64,000 nt of DNA from Corynebacterium sp. 13CS0277 (GTDB taxonomy: Bacteria > Actinomycetota > Actinomycetes > Mycobacteriales > Mycobacteriaceae): contig NZ_PPDL01000002.1 in assembly GCF_002994655.1 (NCBI RefSeq), positions 62,001 to 126,000 of the forward strand, in the 5' to 3' direction. Below are positions 63,405 through 64,000 of this stretch, one piece after another (within the stretch, counting starts at the first letter, position 1; every line of letters starts with the position of its first letter). The position numbers and the translations under genes were made by a program. The notes beneath the pieces were generated by a model. That model was not told the origin of the DNA, did no database searches, and saw nothing but the letters and a program-made list of their open reading frames with translations.

Positions 63405-64000
63405 ATGTGTAGCTCGCTCGCACACCCCCGTCGCACGGTGTCGCCGCCTGTCTGGGGGCGCGGTGCCGCGCAGGCTGTGACGGCCGGTGCTGCCGTGTGG
63501 TGTGTGCTGTGGCTGCTGCTCGGCCCGCTGCAGTGGTGGGGCGGGGTGTGGATGTCGGATGCGCCGCAGGTGTTCTTTGAGCAGGTTGTCGTCGTAATCC
63601 GCCTGTCCAGTGCGGATGTGCTGGGGCTGCTGGCGGGTGCCGTGGTCGGTGCCCGGCTGAGTTCTCGGTGGCGGGTGGGGCGCGCCACCGCGGTGTGTGG
63701 TCTCGCAGGCGGGGCGCTCGTGGCCCTCGCCGTGTGCTGTGCCCTGCTGTGTGACGTCGCGTGCGCCCAGGTGTGGGCACCACGCATCGCAGCCCTGGGC
63801 CTGGTCGGCGCGTGGTCCCCGCTTGTCGCCCGCGTGGGGGTTTTCCTGCGGGGCCGCCAGCAGCCCGGCCTGTGGTGGATTGTGGCGTGGGCGGCGGCGC
63901 TGGGGCTTGCTCCCTTGGCGCAGACGGTGGCGTGGATTCCGCTCGCGCGGGTGCGCGGCGTATCCCCCGTCGTGTTTGTACAGGCCCCCACCGTGTGGGC
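63405..64000 (+). CDS. Membrane protein, cut by window end
   Basis: From ATG 63405 (GAAGG about 12 nt upstream) the frame stays open for 198 codons to the end of the window. It starts MCSSLAHPRRTVSPPVWGRG, then has hydrophobic segments AVTAGAAVWCVLWLLLGPLQ, DVLGLLAGAVVGARL, GLAGGALVALAVCCALLC, IAALGLVGAWSPLVARVGVF and LWWIVAWAAALGLAPLA. It is Trp/Val/Ala-rich and similar in style to the preceding membrane protein. The 15-codon frame just before it (ATG 63364 to TAG 63411) overlaps its start and may be a chance ORF. Function unknown. Confidence 0.6.
   Translation, partial: MCSSLAHPRRTVSPPVWGRGAAQAVTAGAAVWCVLWLLLGPLQWWGGVWMSDAPQVFFEQVVVVIRLSSADVLGLLAGAVVGARLSSRWRVGRATAVCGLAGGALVALAVCCALLCDVACAQVWAPRIAALGLVGAWSPLVARVGVFLRGRQQPGLWWIVAWAAALGLAPLAQTVAWIPLARVRGVSPVVFVQAPTVW

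Overview
The window is chromosomal DNA of a high-GC actinobacterium, most likely a Corynebacterium. The evidence is the gene order eno - FtsB/DivIC, mazG, efeUOB, mfd - TetR - tRNA-Gln - glmU - prsA, leaderless or AGGAG-led starts, and a DtxR-like iron box. The species cannot be fixed from sequence alone.

Region 1 (1-24,211) is conserved chromosome. It holds division (FtsB/DivIC), glycolysis (eno), a lytic transglycosylase, a small exported protein, MazG, the ferrous-iron/haem uptake operon efeUOB behind a DtxR-like box, three membrane proteins (two of them a tandem paralogous pair), the transcription-repair factor Mfd, a TetR regulator, tRNA-Gln(TTG), GlmU and PRPP synthetase. A clear intrinsic terminator closes prsA at 24,155-24,211.

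Region 2 (about 24.2-33.4 kb) is accessory and surface related. It holds a hypothetical protein, a decayed IS3-type transposase end, a 59-residue membrane protein, a large Gly-rich protein resembling type VII secretion substrates, two tandem paralogous lipoproteins and a KPT-repeat surface protein.

Region 3 (about 33.5-57 kb) is a defence island. Its core is a DISARM-like set: a SNF2 helicase (35,055), a 1544-residue Eco57I/PglX-type adenine methyltransferase (38,126), a 2243-residue helicase with DUF1998-type motifs and a nuclease-like segment (45,662), and a UvrD-type helicase with an N-terminal RelE/ParE-like domain (52,408). The methyltransferase gene is followed, tail to tail, by an inverted alternative copy of its C-terminal third and then by a tyrosine recombinase. 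Inverted repeats beginning exactly at codon 1093, with a GGTTC-AATACC-GAACC dyad at the boundary, would allow an in-frame inversion that swaps about 450 residues of the specificity half. This is the most interesting feature of the window: an apparent phase-variable specificity switch in a DISARM-like system. Two paralogous double-HTH proteins and a frameshifted DUF4065 (Panacea/SocA-like) gene lie at the end of the island.

Region 4 (57.3-64 kb) has two paralogous zinc-ribbon proteins of unknown function, the second behind an attenuator-like leader (promoter, 11-codon ORF, hairpin and about 225 nt of almost pure pyrimidine), and two membrane proteins, the last cut by the window edge.

A recurring unnamed pattern is a pyrimidine-rich tract, often directly after a GC-rich hairpin, in the 5' leader of genes (4,142; 7,256; 19,301; 20,742; 22,775; 59,306).
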